Assembly: GCF_000571935.1 (NCBI RefSeq)
Contig: NZ_ATAX01000028.1
Location: 315,001-379,000, forward strand
DNA from: Ruminococcus flavefaciens 007c
Lineage (GTDB): Bacteria; Bacillota; Clostridia; Oscillospirales; Ruminococcaceae
Length of the DNA stretch: 64,000 nucleotides
Direction: 5' to 3'
Shown here piece after piece: positions 36,388-46,008 of the stretch. Each line of letters starts with the position of its first letter. Position 1 is the first letter of the stretch. The notes beneath the pieces were generated by a model that saw only the letters and a list, made by a program, of their open reading frames with translations, searched no databases and had not been told where the DNA came from. The position numbers and the translations under genes were made by a program.

Positions 36388-37341
36388 ATGGTTTCTGTAA
36401 TAATCCCAATTTATAACGTTGAAAAATATCTGCACGATTGTATTGACAGCGTGCTGGACCAGACATACACCGATCTGGAGATAATACTCGTTGATGACGG
36501 TTCAACTGACAGCTGCGGAGCAATTTGCGACGAATACGCAGAAAAGGACTGCCGCATCACGGTTATACACAAGAAAAACGCAGGCCTGTCCGATGCCAGA
36601 AATGCCGGACTTGCCGCTGCATCGGGAGAGTATATATATTTTCTTGACAGTGATGATTATATCAAAAAAAATACTATCGGGGAATTACTGAAATATGCTG
36701 AGCTTTGTAAGGCGGATATCGTGTTTTTTGATTCCGAACTCGTTTACGAAACCAAGAATACCAATTTAAAGAAAATGAAACATTCACTAAAGTATGATTC
36801 TCATTCAGGTGCCGAAATATTAAGACAGGGATTAAATAATGATGATTTTCAGACATCTGCGGTACTTAATTTCTTTAGTGCGGATTTCTTGAAAAAAGAA
36901 AAAAGGCAGTTTAAAAAAGGTATTTTTTTCGAGGATCTGTTGTTCACTGTACTCTCATATATACGTTCCGAAAAAGTATTTTACCTGGATCGCTCTTTCT
37001 ACATCTATCGTATACGGGAGAGCTCTATAATGACATCGGTCCCGAGTAAAAAACATTTTCTCAGTCTGCTTTGCTGCATCAGTGAATTCAGAAAAGAACT
37101 GAAGAAATGCTCCAAATATCAGAAAAAGAATGCACTTGAATTAAGTATCGTATATGCTGCCAACGCATATATGACGCTGTATCTGCGTCTGGATCGCAGC
37201 GAAAGAAAAAAGCACAGGAAAGAATTGCGATATCTGCGTCATGTACAGAATCAAATTACGACCACAAGCACAAGAAAGCTCTGGATAAAACTATGGTTCA
37301 CTGAGGTCTTTGCCTTATATAAGACTTTATTTGACAGATGA
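36388..37341 (+). CDS. Family 2 glycosyltransferase
   Basis: A 317-residue GT-A enzyme. The nucleotide-sugar site is VSVIIPIYNVEKYLHDCIDS with LVDDGSTDSCG, the NAGLSDARNAGL loop and the DxD-like FLDSDDY. The AGGAGG site precedes ATG 36388. The C-terminal 100 residues are basic and helical. It transfers an unknown sugar to a polysaccharide or lipid-linked acceptor. AT content rises in its second half, as is common in transferred glycan loci. Confidence 0.9.
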   Translation: MVSVIIPIYNVEKYLHDCIDSVLDQTYTDLEIILVDDGSTDSCGAICDEYAEKDCRITVIHKKNAGLSDARNAGLAAASGEYIYFLDSDDYIKKNTIGELLKYAELCKADIVFFDSELVYETKNTNLKKMKHSLKYDSHSGAEILRQGLNNDDFQTSAVLNFFSADFLKKEKRQFKKGIFFEDLLFTVLSYIRSEKVFYLDRSFYIYRIRESSIMTSVPSKKHFLSLLCCISEFRKELKKCSKYQKKNALELSIVYAANAYMTLYLRLDRSERKKHRKELRYLRHVQNQITTTSTRKLWIKLWFTEVFALYKTLFDR

Positions 37342-37393
37342 AACCGTAATTGGATACATCTGCGGATTTTACGGTATTAATAACAGCAAAAAC

Positions 37394-37411
37394 GGCTGCC
37401 TTCGGGCAGCC
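37394..37411 (-). terminator. UUCG-loop terminator between the convergent polysaccharide blocks
   Basis: GGCTGCC-TTCG-GGCAGCC; on the minus strand it is followed by GTTTTTGC, so it mainly serves the minus operon. Confidence 0.75.
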
Positions 37412-37439
37412 ATTCTTATTAATATCTATCTGTGCTCAA

Positions 37440-38681
37440 TTATTGGAAGCGTTTTTTCAGAGCTTTTACAAATTCTTCAGCATTGGTCTGCGCGTTAAAT
37501 GCGGTCAAGAAGGTCTTATGTGCGTTTTCTGCCATTGCCATGCGCTCCTCGTCGGACATAGAATAAAAACGTTCTATTGCAGAAACCAACTCGTCCGGAT
37601 CTGCTTCGGCAGACATCAGGTATCCGTTTATACCATCCGAAACGATCTCTGAAATACCGCCCACATCCGGAGCAATAACAGGTATTCCGCATGAAAACGC
37701 TTCCATGATGGATACAGGCAGTCCTTCCGTTGACGAAGCATTTATAAACAGATCTGGAGCATTTTTATGATATATTTCCGCTATCTTATCATTCGGAACG
37801 CTTCCGAGGAACTCGAAAGTACAGCTGCTTCCGTCAAGAAGCTTATGAGCATACTGCTGCTCGGTTTCCGACCTTTCTCCCTCTCCTATGTGTATCCACC
37901 TGAGGCCGACGCCGGATCTGCTGAGAGCTTCAGTTATCCTGCCCAATCGTTTTAATCCGATTATATTTGAACAGCTGACAATGGTATAGGAACACTCACT
38001 GCCTTTTTTTATTCTGCCGAAATCTCCGGAACCGAGGTATGAGACCATAGTTTCCGTGGTCCCCGGAAATTCCTTTTTGAAGTAGCGTTCACCGTTTTTA
38101 CTTATGAAAACGAGGAGATCTGCTTCGCTGGCAGCTGTTTTGTGCATCGGCTGTATACAAAACGAATTTCTTTCCTTATAAAGGTCATATCCGTGAAGAC
38201 GTGAGATCACCTTCAGATGAGGATATTTTCTTTTGAGCTGCAAAGCAGCATAGGTTTCTTCCGTACACCAGAAAGTGTAAATTATATCAGCACCGTTTTT
38301 TCTGATAATTTTTTCAAGAACATCCTTTATGACTATGCTTCTTTTTACAAAGCCCAGAACATTCCGTCCCCGGGCAATATCCGGAAGCATCGAAAGCATC
38401 TCTTTAACAGCAGCTTTGTCTGCGATCACTCTCAATATGTAATTTTTCGTGTACTTTCTTTTATAAATAAATCTGACTGTTCTGAAATTCCTTTTTCCGC
38501 CGTGCTTTATTGATATATCCGCATCCGGCAGGCAAACCGCCATAACTGTAAGATCATAGCTGGTTTCCAGCACCTTTATTTCGGATGACAGAAAGGAGTA
38601 TTCACTTTCACCGAAAGGATATCCGTGAGTAATAAGGAGCATTTTTTGTTTTTTCATATTATCGTTCATTCTTTCAGCCAT
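37440..38681 (-). CDS. Family 4-type glycosyltransferase
   Basis: A 413-residue GT-B enzyme. The Rossmann acceptor domain is followed by the donor signature EGLPVSIMEAFSCGIPVIAP then DVGGISEI, typical of GT4 retaining enzymes. The start codon overlaps the upstream stop by 8 bp (ATGGCTGA), pointing to translational coupling; a later Met (residue 5) is possible. It is the last gene of the minus polysaccharide operon. Confidence 0.88.
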   Translation of the reverse strand: MAERMNDNMKKQKMLLITHGYPFGESEYSFLSSEIKVLETSYDLTVMAVCLPDADISIKHGGKRNFRTVRFIYKRKYTKNYILRVIADKAAVKEMLSMLPDIARGRNVLGFVKRSIVIKDVLEKIIRKNGADIIYTFWCTEETYAALQLKRKYPHLKVISRLHGYDLYKERNSFCIQPMHKTAASEADLLVFISKNGERYFKKEFPGTTETMVSYLGSGDFGRIKKGSECSYTIVSCSNIIGLKRLGRITEALSRSGVGLRWIHIGEGERSETEQQYAHKLLDGSSCTFEFLGSVPNDKIAEIYHKNAPDLFINASSTEGLPVSIMEAFSCGIPVIAPDVGGISEIVSDGINGYLMSAEADPDELVSAIERFYSMSDEERMAMAENAHKTFLTAFNAQTNAEEFVKALKKRFQ

Positions 38682-40020
38682 GCTTTTTTTGAGCTTTTAA
38701 AAAAACGGATCTCAGTTTTTGGGATGTTCTGCCGTAACAGAACGTACCGCGGAGTTCTTCGGATGGCGTATATGACAGCCTTCCGCAGAACATTTTTTCA
38801 TTATAAAGCGACTCGATATAGTCTGCGAGCTCAGACACGGGAGTTTCCTTGTTGCAGGTTTCATGGCAAAAACCGTAATTGAACCTTTTCTGCAGCTGCA
38901 AAAGCTCACTGTCCGGTTCATTTCCCGATATTAAAGCAAGTATGGGCTTGCCTGTTTTGATACCTTCATAGAACTTTCCCGTAAGTATCCCTTTACTGTC
39001 GGTCTTATTCCAGGCCATAACAGTGAACACATCGCTTTCAAGCTGCATTTTCAATGTATCGCCCTTTGAAAGGTATCCTCTGTCTATCAGGATATCACTC
39101 AATCCTTCAGCAGCAAATACTTCGGAAAAATCCTTTGAACTTGAACCTGCATAGCAGAATCTTATTTTTTCCCTATCGACCCTTTTACGGGTGATGAGGT
39201 CTGAAATACACTTTGCCAATGCTATAAGAGCAGGCTTGCTGTCTTCATATATCCTGCCTGTATAGCAAAAATCAAACGATCCCTTTGATACGGGAACTTC
39301 TGGAAGCTCTTCGTTTTCATCATATCCGTTATAGATAAGATATATATCCGATTTTGGATGCAGCGATCTTAATTCCCTGCAAAGTCCTCTGCTTACAGCC
39401 GTAATGCAGTCGGCCTCTTTCAGCGCACAGACAGTTGCTCTTGCGGCATAAATATTCCATATATATTCGGGCAGCAGACTTTTGCTCATTATCATTGAAT
39501 CACGGAAATCCATTATCCATGCAGCATTGAATTTTCTGGCAGCATATCTTCCCGCATAGATATTTTCAAGAGTGCCGCAGGTGGAGAAAACGACATCAAA
39601 GCTTTTCCCTTTACTGTGCAGATCATCGATCACCCGCTTCTGACAGTTATTGACCGTTACAAGATGATCAAGACATTTCGGTGCCTTTCCGAAGCATATA
39701 TTCTTCAGATCTCTGATAAACTTCAAGGGCATTTTTATTTTTTCAGGGATAAAATAATATTTTCCTCTCGGAACAGGAGCGAATCCCTCATATTCGCCGC
39801 GCAGGAATTTCTCGGCATCACAGTTCTTTCCGAGGGCTGAGATAACTTCAAAATCCATATTCTTATCATACTCGTCGAATGGTGCGAGCTCGAATTCACC
39901 CGAGCGCAGAACGGTTATATTATCTCCCATTTCTGCAAGATGCTTCGCAAACATATACGGTCTGATCGCTGCGATAGCGCTATCGGGGACAAAAAAAGAA
40001 GTTATTATCAAGATATTCAT
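38674..40020 (-). CDS. GT-B-fold glycosyltransferase
   Basis: A 448-residue protein. The N-terminus MNILIITSFFVPDSAIAAIR and the mid-region SFDFCYTGRIYEDSKPALIA with TGKFYEGIKTGKPILALI fit a GT4-like GT-B enzyme. The usual E-x7-E motif is poorly kept, so the donor is uncertain. It is located between the dehydrogenase gene and the other glycosyltransferase gene in one operon, and probably adds a sugar to the same repeat unit. Confidence 0.82.
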   Translation of the reverse strand: MNILIITSFFVPDSAIAAIRPYMFAKHLAEMGDNITVLRSGEFELAPFDEYDKNMDFEVISALGKNCDAEKFLRGEYEGFAPVPRGKYYFIPEKIKMPLKFIRDLKNICFGKAPKCLDHLVTVNNCQKRVIDDLHSKGKSFDVVFSTCGTLENIYAGRYAARKFNAAWIMDFRDSMIMSKSLLPEYIWNIYAARATVCALKEADCITAVSRGLCRELRSLHPKSDIYLIYNGYDENEELPEVPVSKGSFDFCYTGRIYEDSKPALIALAKCISDLITRKRVDREKIRFCYAGSSSKDFSEVFAAEGLSDILIDRGYLSKGDTLKMQLESDVFTVMAWNKTDSKGILTGKFYEGIKTGKPILALISGNEPDSELLQLQKRFNYGFCHETCNKETPVSELADYIESLYNEKMFCGRLSYTPSEELRGTFCYGRTSQKLRSVFLKAQKKHG

Positions 40021-40045
40021 TAAGCATTCACTCCATTATGATATA

Positions 40046-41374
40046 TCACAGTCTCCAGAATCTCATTTTGCTTGCGCGCAATTCATCCATTCTGTAAAGG
40101 CTTTTTACGTCTATGAGTACCTTCTCTTCGTCCGCAAGCTCCGGTTTGAACATTTCCTTCAGCTGCATGACCGACATAGATCTGAACTGCGAATGTCCCA
40201 CAGCAACTATAACGCAGTCGGCCGGTGGCAGTTCATCAAAGGGTACAAGATCCACATTGTATTCCTGCTTTGCGATCTCGGCGTTTGCCCAGGGATCGGT
40301 GACTATGGGACTGATATCGTATTCCCTGAGACGTTCTATAATATCAACTATCTTGCTGTTTCTTGTATCGGGACAATTTTCCTTGAAAGTGATGCCCAGT
40401 ATGATAACCACTGCCTTTTTGGGAGCCATTCCTGCTTCTATCATTTCTTTTATGGACGAATCGGCAATAAAGGCTCCGATAGAGTCGTTCACCTTTCGGC
40501 CGTTAAGGATTATCCTGCTGTGATAGCCCAGCTTTTCGGCTGCACTTGTAAGGTAGTACGGATCTATACCTATGCAGTGTCCGCCCACAAGGCCTGGTCT
40601 GAAGCCGAGAGCGTTCCATTTGGTATTCATGCCGTCGAGTACTTCGGCAGTATCGATATGGAGCCTGTCGCATATCATGGCTATCTCATTCATGAATGCT
40701 ATATTGATATCACGCTGGCTGTTTTCTATTACTTTTATGGCTTCAGCAGTTTTGATGTCGGAAGCCATAAATGTTCCCGCTTTGATTATGATGTCATATA
40801 CCTTCTGTATCTCTGCGGAGGATTCAATGTCCATACCCGACACGACTTTTCGTATCGAAGTGAGCGTATGAACTCTGTCTCCCGGATTTATACGTTCGGG
40901 ACTGTAGCCTATCTTCCAGTCGGTACCCAATTTCAGTCCTGATTCGCTTTCGATTATAGGTGCGCATATATCCTCTGTAACTCCGGGGTAAACAGTAGAC
41001 TCAAATACAACGATGGTTCCGGGAGAAATATTCTGACCGATGGTTTTTGACGCACTTTCCAGAGGTCTGAGGTCGGGACTGTTGTCGTCCTTGACAGGAG
41101 TAGGCACCGCCACAACAATGAATCTTGCTTCTTTCAGAGCAGCAGGATCTGAGGTGAAGTCAACAGTCGTATGCTTTATAGCTTCACCTATCTCATTGGT
41201 GGAATCAATGCCGTTTTTATATTCGTTAACACGCTTTTCGTTTATATCAAAGCCGATGACCTTGATATGCTTGGCAAATTCAACGGCAATAGGCATTCCT
41301 ACATAACCCAGACCGACGAGAGCGAGTTTCTCGGTACCATTTATAAGTCCCTCATAAATATCATTAAAATTCAT
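40046..41374 (-). CDS. UDP-N-acetylhexosamine 6-dehydrogenase (WbpA/WbpO/TviB type)
   Basis: A 442-residue nucleotide-sugar dehydrogenase that oxidises C6 of UDP-GlcNAc or UDP-GalNAc to the uronic acid with NAD+. LALVGLGYVGMPIAVEFAK is the NAD site. GIDSTNEIGE resembles the WbpO/TviB subgroup. VVGGHC-like GLVGGHCIGIDPYYLTS holds the catalytic Cys. It overlaps the aminotransferase gene by 4 bp. Together with the neighbouring oxidoreductase, aminotransferase and acetyltransferase it matches the WbpA-B-E-D route to UDP-2,3-diacetamido-2,3-dideoxyuronic acid. Confidence 0.88.
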   Translation of the reverse strand: MNFNDIYEGLINGTEKLALVGLGYVGMPIAVEFAKHIKVIGFDINEKRVNEYKNGIDSTNEIGEAIKHTTVDFTSDPAALKEARFIVVAVPTPVKDDNSPDLRPLESASKTIGQNISPGTIVVFESTVYPGVTEDICAPIIESESGLKLGTDWKIGYSPERINPGDRVHTLTSIRKVVSGMDIESSAEIQKVYDIIIKAGTFMASDIKTAEAIKVIENSQRDINIAFMNEIAMICDRLHIDTAEVLDGMNTKWNALGFRPGLVGGHCIGIDPYYLTSAAEKLGYHSRIILNGRKVNDSIGAFIADSSIKEMIEAGMAPKKAVVIILGITFKENCPDTRNSKIVDIIERLREYDISPIVTDPWANAEIAKQEYNVDLVPFDELPPADCVIVAVGHSQFRSMSVMQLKEMFKPELADEEKVLIDVKSLYRMDELRASKMRFWRL

Positions 41375-42522
41375 CTGATCATCCTCGATTCATTCATTGC
41401 TTCTGTCAAAGCATTCCGGATGGTATATATATCCTCACGCGACAGATACGGATGTATCGGAAGGCTGAGAACAGTTTCACACAGCTTCCGGGTAACAGGG
41501 CAGTCCGCTTCGGCGCTGTGTGTTCCAGAAAATGCCTGCTGGGAGTGCATTGGCTTCATATAATATATCATTGTGGGTATCGAACGATCCTGAAGGTATT
41601 TTTTCAATACATTCCTGTCAATTCCCCGCTGGAGCTGTACTGTATACTGAGCCCAGCTGCTGATATAGCCGTTTTTTATATGCGGCAGGATAAGACCTGT
41701 ATCGGCAAGGGCTTCATTATACATTAGGGCTGCTGTATTTATATCCTGAAGCTCATGATCTTTAAATGCTTTCAGTTTGACCTGTAAAACAGCCGCCTGC
41801 AAAGTATCGAGCCTGCTGTTCATTCCCAGACGTATATTATCGTACTTGTTTTCGGAGTTTTTTCCGTGTACGGCAAGACTGCGGATGATCGCAGCCCATT
41901 CGTCATTGTTTGTAAAAACCGCACCGCCGTCGCCGTAACATCCGAGAGGCTTGGAAGGGAAGAAGCTCGTTGTCGAAATATCTCCGAAACCGCAGGCCTT
42001 CTTTCCGTCGATGGAACCGCCAAAGCCCTGGGCACCGTCTTCAAGAAGCAGGAGACCGTATTTCCGGCATATTTCCTTTATCTCCGCATAATCGGCAGGC
42101 TGTCCGAACAGATCAACTGCTATGACCGCTTTGGGAGCATACTCTCCTTCGCCGAGTACCCGTATGACCGCCTCTTCGAGTTTTTTTACATCGATATTGA
42201 AGCTGTTTTCATCCACATCCACAAATACAGGCACAGCCCCCTCTGCGGCAGGACATTCTCCCGATGAAAAGAATGTGAAATCAGGAACAAATACAGCGTC
42301 GCCCCTGCCTATTCCCCACGCTTTGAGTGCAAGTGTGATTGCGTCGGTACCGTTGGCACAGGATATACAATGCTTTACGCCCACATATTCCGCAAGCTGC
42401 CTTTCAAGCTCACTTACCTGCGCCCCCGATATGAAATGTGCAGAGGTACATACTTCTGCTATTTTCATGTCTATTTCATTTTTCAGTACGCTGTACTGTT
42501 TTTTCAGATCGCGGAATTCCAT
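41371..42522 (-). CDS. DegT/DnrJ/EryC1-family sugar aminotransferase (WbpE type)
   Basis: A 383-residue PLP enzyme. The cofactor Lys lies in TTSFFPSKPLGCYGDGGAVF, with the upstream LLLEDGAQGFGGSIDGKKAC carrying the conserved Asp and Gln. In the WbpB/WbpE pair the enzyme puts an amino group on the 3-keto sugar, using glutamate. It lies between the acetyltransferase and dehydrogenase genes, adjacent to one and overlapping the other, in the minus operon. Confidence 0.9.
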   Translation of the reverse strand: MEFRDLKKQYSVLKNEIDMKIAEVCTSAHFISGAQVSELERQLAEYVGVKHCISCANGTDAITLALKAWGIGRGDAVFVPDFTFFSSGECPAAEGAVPVFVDVDENSFNIDVKKLEEAVIRVLGEGEYAPKAVIAVDLFGQPADYAEIKEICRKYGLLLLEDGAQGFGGSIDGKKACGFGDISTTSFFPSKPLGCYGDGGAVFTNNDEWAAIIRSLAVHGKNSENKYDNIRLGMNSRLDTLQAAVLQVKLKAFKDHELQDINTAALMYNEALADTGLILPHIKNGYISSWAQYTVQLQRGIDRNVLKKYLQDRSIPTMIYYMKPMHSQQAFSGTHSAEADCPVTRKLCETVLSLPIHPYLSREDIYTIRNALTEAMNESRMIR

Positions 42523-43095
42523 TTATTTCACCTCTGTGATAGTATCTGCTTCTTTTTTGTATTTTTTCATACAATCTCTGCAGCAGAGATCCTTGTCAAG
42601 GACCTGTCCGCATTTGCAAACCCATCCTGCCTGTCTGGCTGGAACTCCTACCATCAGCGCAAACGGAGGAACATCTCTGGTCACGACTGCACCTGCTGCT
42701 ATCATGCAGTATTCACCAAGCTCATGACCGCAGACGATGGTTGCATTTGCTCCTATGGTAGCGTTATTCCTTACAACTGTCCTTTTATAGCGTGAATGTT
42801 CCTTTGGATACTGCGCTCTCGGAGTAAGATCATTGGTAAAAACACATGACGGTCCGCAGAAAACATTATCCTCGAGCTCCACGCCTTCATAGATAGATAC
42901 ATTATTCTGTATCTTTACTCCGCTGCCTATCCTGACATTGAATGATACATTTACATTCTGACCGAAAGAGCAGTTGCTGCCTATGACAGCTCCGCGCTGT
43001 ACATGACAGAAATGCCATATCTTAGTACCTTTTCCTATTTCAACGTCTTCATCTATATAACTGCTTTCGTGTACAAAAAAATCAGTCATTTTCAA
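42523..43095 (-). CDS. Left-handed beta-helix N-acetyltransferase (WbpD type) with Cys4 tail
   Basis: A 190-residue hexapeptide-repeat enzyme (GAVIGSNCSFGQNVNVSFNV; NNVSIYEGVELEDNVFCGPS). It should acetylate the 3-amino group of the sugar made by the aminotransferase. The C-terminus adds a short zinc-ribbon-like element (WVCKCGQVLDKDLCCRDC), as in some WbpD relatives. It overlaps the oxidoreductase gene by 14 bp and abuts the aminotransferase gene with no gap. Confidence 0.88.
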   Translation of the reverse strand: MKMTDFFVHESSYIDEDVEIGKGTKIWHFCHVQRGAVIGSNCSFGQNVNVSFNVRIGSGVKIQNNVSIYEGVELEDNVFCGPSCVFTNDLTPRAQYPKEHSRYKRTVVRNNATIGANATIVCGHELGEYCMIAAGAVVTRDVPPFALMVGVPARQAGWVCKCGQVLDKDLCCRDCMKKYKKEADTITEVK

Positions 43096-44167
43096 ATTCT
43101 CCGATCATATCGATGCTTGCAAAATCCTCAAGGGGCAGCCTTACAGGCTGACCTGTTTTCTGGCTCTTATAGATAGCCAGTATAATTTCCAAAGCATTTC
43201 TTCCTGCAACCGCGCTGATATACGGTTCCCTGTTATTATTTATGGCATCTATCATATCTGCATAAAGACTGGTATGGCCGTTGCCGTAAACATTGCTTGT
43301 AGCTTCTTCAAGGCCTTTGTTTTCCATATCGTCATCTGTTTCGTCCGCAAAATCCCAGACATCTATATTGTTGGTCGATTTTCCGCCTATTTTCACTGTT
43401 CCTTTTTCTCCGAAGATATAAAGCGTTTCTTCAAGATTTTTCGGATAAACGTTTGTTGTACCTTCGATAGTTGCAATGGCACCGTTACGGAAAGCAACAA
43501 CAGCCATGCCTATATCCTCTGTTTCCAGATACGGATGCTGCTGACGGCGTGTCGCTCCGTATACTGTATCCACATCGTCTCCGAACATCCAGCGAAGAAG
43601 ATCTATACCGTGCAGGCACTGATTCATAAGACAGCCGCCGTCCTGTTTCCAGGTGCCTCTCCAGGCAGCCTGCTCGTAGTAGTCCTTGTTCCTGTTCCAG
43701 CGAACATGGATACTGCCATGTGAAAGCTTCCCGAAGCGTCCGGCTTCAAGAGCCTTCCGCGTTTTCTGAACGGCGATATTGAACCTGTTCTGATGGCAGG
43801 CCGCTACTTTCACACCCTTTTCTCTGCTTTTCCTTACTATTTCATTTGCATCAGCTATACTCATGGCAATAGGCTTTTCGATTATAACGTTTATGCCGTG
43901 CTCTATGCAGTAAAGAGCGATCTCGGCATGGGTCCCGCTTGATGTTGCCACAGCAACGAGCTCGATTTCGGGATGTTCGGCTATGAGCTTTTTGTAGTCG
44001 GTATAGTATCCGACCTTGTCTCTTTCCGCAAAACCTGTTTTATCGAAAAGCAGATCTATATTCTGCGCGGCAGCGTCACAGGCCGCCACAAAGTCAAGGC
44101 CGTTGTTGACAGCTGCCTTAACATGATTAACTGCGATCCTGCCGCAGCCTATCAGAGCGTAATTCAT
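43082..44167 (-). CDS. Gfo/Idh/MocA-family sugar 3-dehydrogenase (WbpB type)
   Basis: A 361-residue NAD(P) oxidoreductase. YALIGCGRIAVNHVKAAVN is the dinucleotide site and GINVIIEKPIAMSIADANEI contains the conserved EKP. Downstream, GGCLMNQCLHGIDLLRWMFG is the substrate-side His/Asp segment. In the Wbp pathway it oxidises C3 of UDP-GlcNAcA before transamination. The GGAGG site precedes ATG 44167. It is the first of the four sugar-nucleotide genes. Confidence 0.88.
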   Translation of the reverse strand: MNYALIGCGRIAVNHVKAAVNNGLDFVAACDAAAQNIDLLFDKTGFAERDKVGYYTDYKKLIAEHPEIELVAVATSSGTHAEIALYCIEHGINVIIEKPIAMSIADANEIVRKSREKGVKVAACHQNRFNIAVQKTRKALEAGRFGKLSHGSIHVRWNRNKDYYEQAAWRGTWKQDGGCLMNQCLHGIDLLRWMFGDDVDTVYGATRRQQHPYLETEDIGMAVVAFRNGAIATIEGTTNVYPKNLEETLYIFGEKGTVKIGGKSTNNIDVWDFADETDDDMENKGLEEATSNVYGNGHTSLYADMIDAINNNREPYISAVAGRNALEIILAIYKSQKTGQPVRLPLEDFASIDMIGEFEND

Positions 44168-44170
44168 TAT

Positions 44171-44377
44171 TTATTCCTCCAGAAAAAAGCTTTTTCCATA
44201 GCCGATAGTATTTTCAGCTGAATGCCACTCTCCGAACCGCGTCTGTTCGTTTTCGGTCCCGTGAGGTATATCTGCTGCTTTTTTAGCATCATACACCGGA
44301 TCACATACAAAGCAGACAGGTACCGAAGTACTTCTGCATTTAATGACGTACCTGTGCGAAGTATCTGCAATAAGCGG
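44171..44377 (-). other. Start-less open frame after the flippase stop
   Basis: Directly after the flippase TAA the same frame stays open for 68 codons with genome-like codon use and no ATG, GTG or TTG. It includes VCFVCDPVYDAKKAAD and GEW, loosely like a rubredoxin with the second Cys pair missing. It may be a decayed gene remnant, a readthrough extension or chance. Confidence 0.25.
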
Positions 44378-45682
44378 TTACGGTGTGGTTACCGTGGTCT
44401 CTTCAGCGGTTTTTTCAGGGATATGCTTGAAAACGTGTATGAGGTATATCGTGCTCATGGCACTTGAAATAAGTACCACCAGAACTGTGGCAAAAGCCGC
44501 GCCCATTGAGCCCCACCACTGTATAAAGAAAAAATCGGCAACTATATTGCAGGCGCTTGATACGATCGCAGTTATCAGGTTGAATCTCAGTTTTCGCTGA
44601 GTTACCAGCAGATTTCCCGATATTATCCTGAATGTACCCGCAAAGAAATAATTTACAGCAAGAACACGGAAAACCTCTACGCAGTCCGAATACTGTGCTC
44701 CGAACAAGGTCTTTACAATAAACGGAGCAAAAATGAACATTATTGCTGAAATAAACAGATTAAATGCGCCAAAACACAGAAGCATTGTCTTATAATGGCT
44801 TATGCACCATTTTCTGTCGTTACGGTGTTCCGCAAAATACGGATAAATATAGACTATAAGAGATGTCGGTATGAAAACCAGTGCTGTCGGCAGCGTGGTA
44901 GCGACCTTATAGCTTGCAATTATAGATTCATCGGGATCGATTATCCCGAGCACAAATATGTCGAGCAAATACAGCAGCTGCGAGAGACCGCTGTTGAGCA
45001 TTGAAATAAACGACAGCCTGAGCAATACATTCTTTTCGGCGTCATCAGGTGCATCGTCCCTGCGTATAAGCCTGACCTTGAAAAAGAAATAACTCACTGC
45101 AAGAGAAATGATGCCTGCAATATAATTTGCAACTACCAGCCCCCGTTCTCTGAAAAAGAAGGACAGAATTACCGAGAAAATGAACACCGATGTTGTGTTT
45201 ATCAGCATCAAAGCCGAAAAATCGCGGTTCCGCTTGGCCGCTCTCAGATATACAGAGCTCATTGAAAAAAGCAGCTGAATAAACGGCAGCAGGCATAGCA
45301 TAACTATGAGAGGTCCTGTGCCTTTGATCCTGAAATTAACGAAAAGGCCTGTTATCATCAATACGGCTGCGATAACAGTATTGACTTTCAGGCCGTATCT
45401 TGTGCCGTAATTGAATACCTTCCTGCAATACCCGTCGTCATTATTCCTTTCGCTGGCAAGCTGAAGTGCGCCTGATTCTATACCAAAGCCGCTTATGATC
45501 AGAAGTAAGCCGTATATGTTCCATGCATGAGTGAAACGTCCGTACTCGGTTTTGGTCAGTATCCTGACAAGGACAAAGCCGCTCATGAAAGAGATCACTT
45601 TGTTTAATACATTGCCTCCGAAAATATGAAAGAAGCCTGTACTCAGCAGATTTCTGATCTTATTCTTTATCATTGAAACCAT
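44378..45682 (-). CDS. Polysaccharide flippase (Wzx / MOP superfamily)
   Basis: A 434-residue protein with about twelve transmembrane helices. The N-terminus FFHIFGGNVLNKVISFMSGF with LVRILTKTEYGRFTHAWNI is characteristic of O-antigen/teichoic acid flippases. It should move the lipid-linked repeat unit across the membrane. It heads the minus operon behind a consensus promoter and is 210 bp upstream of the oxidoreductase gene. A separate Wzy polymerase is not visible in this window. Confidence 0.88.
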   Translation of the reverse strand: MVSMIKNKIRNLLSTGFFHIFGGNVLNKVISFMSGFVLVRILTKTEYGRFTHAWNIYGLLLIISGFGIESGALQLASERNNDDGYCRKVFNYGTRYGLKVNTVIAAVLMITGLFVNFRIKGTGPLIVMLCLLPFIQLLFSMSSVYLRAAKRNRDFSALMLINTTSVFIFSVILSFFFRERGLVVANYIAGIISLAVSYFFFKVRLIRRDDAPDDAEKNVLLRLSFISMLNSGLSQLLYLLDIFVLGIIDPDESIIASYKVATTLPTALVFIPTSLIVYIYPYFAEHRNDRKWCISHYKTMLLCFGAFNLFISAIMFIFAPFIVKTLFGAQYSDCVEVFRVLAVNYFFAGTFRIISGNLLVTQRKLRFNLITAIVSSACNIVADFFFIQWWGSMGAAFATVLVVLISSAMSTIYLIHVFKHIPEKTAEETTVTTP

Positions 45683-45833
45683 TTGAAATATATTTTACAT
45701 ATTTTTGTTTTTTTCGGATCATAAATCATCATATCGTCTCATTCTTCCTTTTTGAAAATATTAAACCCCATTGGGCAGATCATCCATGTATTAAAATAAT
45801 TTGTATTTTATATTGATCTATGTTAGAGAATTA

Positions 45834-45849
45834 TGCGATGTACATCGCA
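45834..45849. promoter_or_regulatory. 16-bp perfect palindrome in the polysaccharide operon leader
   Basis: TGCGATGTACATCGCA lies about 20-35 bases after the predicted transcription start. Its perfect twofold symmetry suggests a dimeric repressor site. Confidence 0.5.
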
Positions 45850-45874
45850 AAATTGTATAAAATTGCCTAATTAT

Positions 45875-45903
45875 ATTATAATTTAAAAAGATTACTTTGT
45901 CAA
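45875..45903 (-). promoter_or_regulatory. Consensus promoter of the minus-strand polysaccharide operon
   Basis: TTGACA (complement of 45898-45903), 17 bp, TATAAT (complement of 45875-45880). The leader is about 185 nt. Confidence 0.8.
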
Positions 45904-46008
45904 GCAAAAAGCGTATCCCGAGCCCTGTCCGCAGTAAAAAAACAACAGGCTCAGCAGCATTGAAAATGCCCGTCCTTTCTGATGAAATTGCTCTGGCACA
46001 CATAACGA

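Noticed and set aside
44167..44370. 67-codon TTG-initiated minus frame before the oxidoreductase
   Set aside because: Competes with a more coding-like frame in the same place and overlaps the oxidoreductase start without its own ribosome site.
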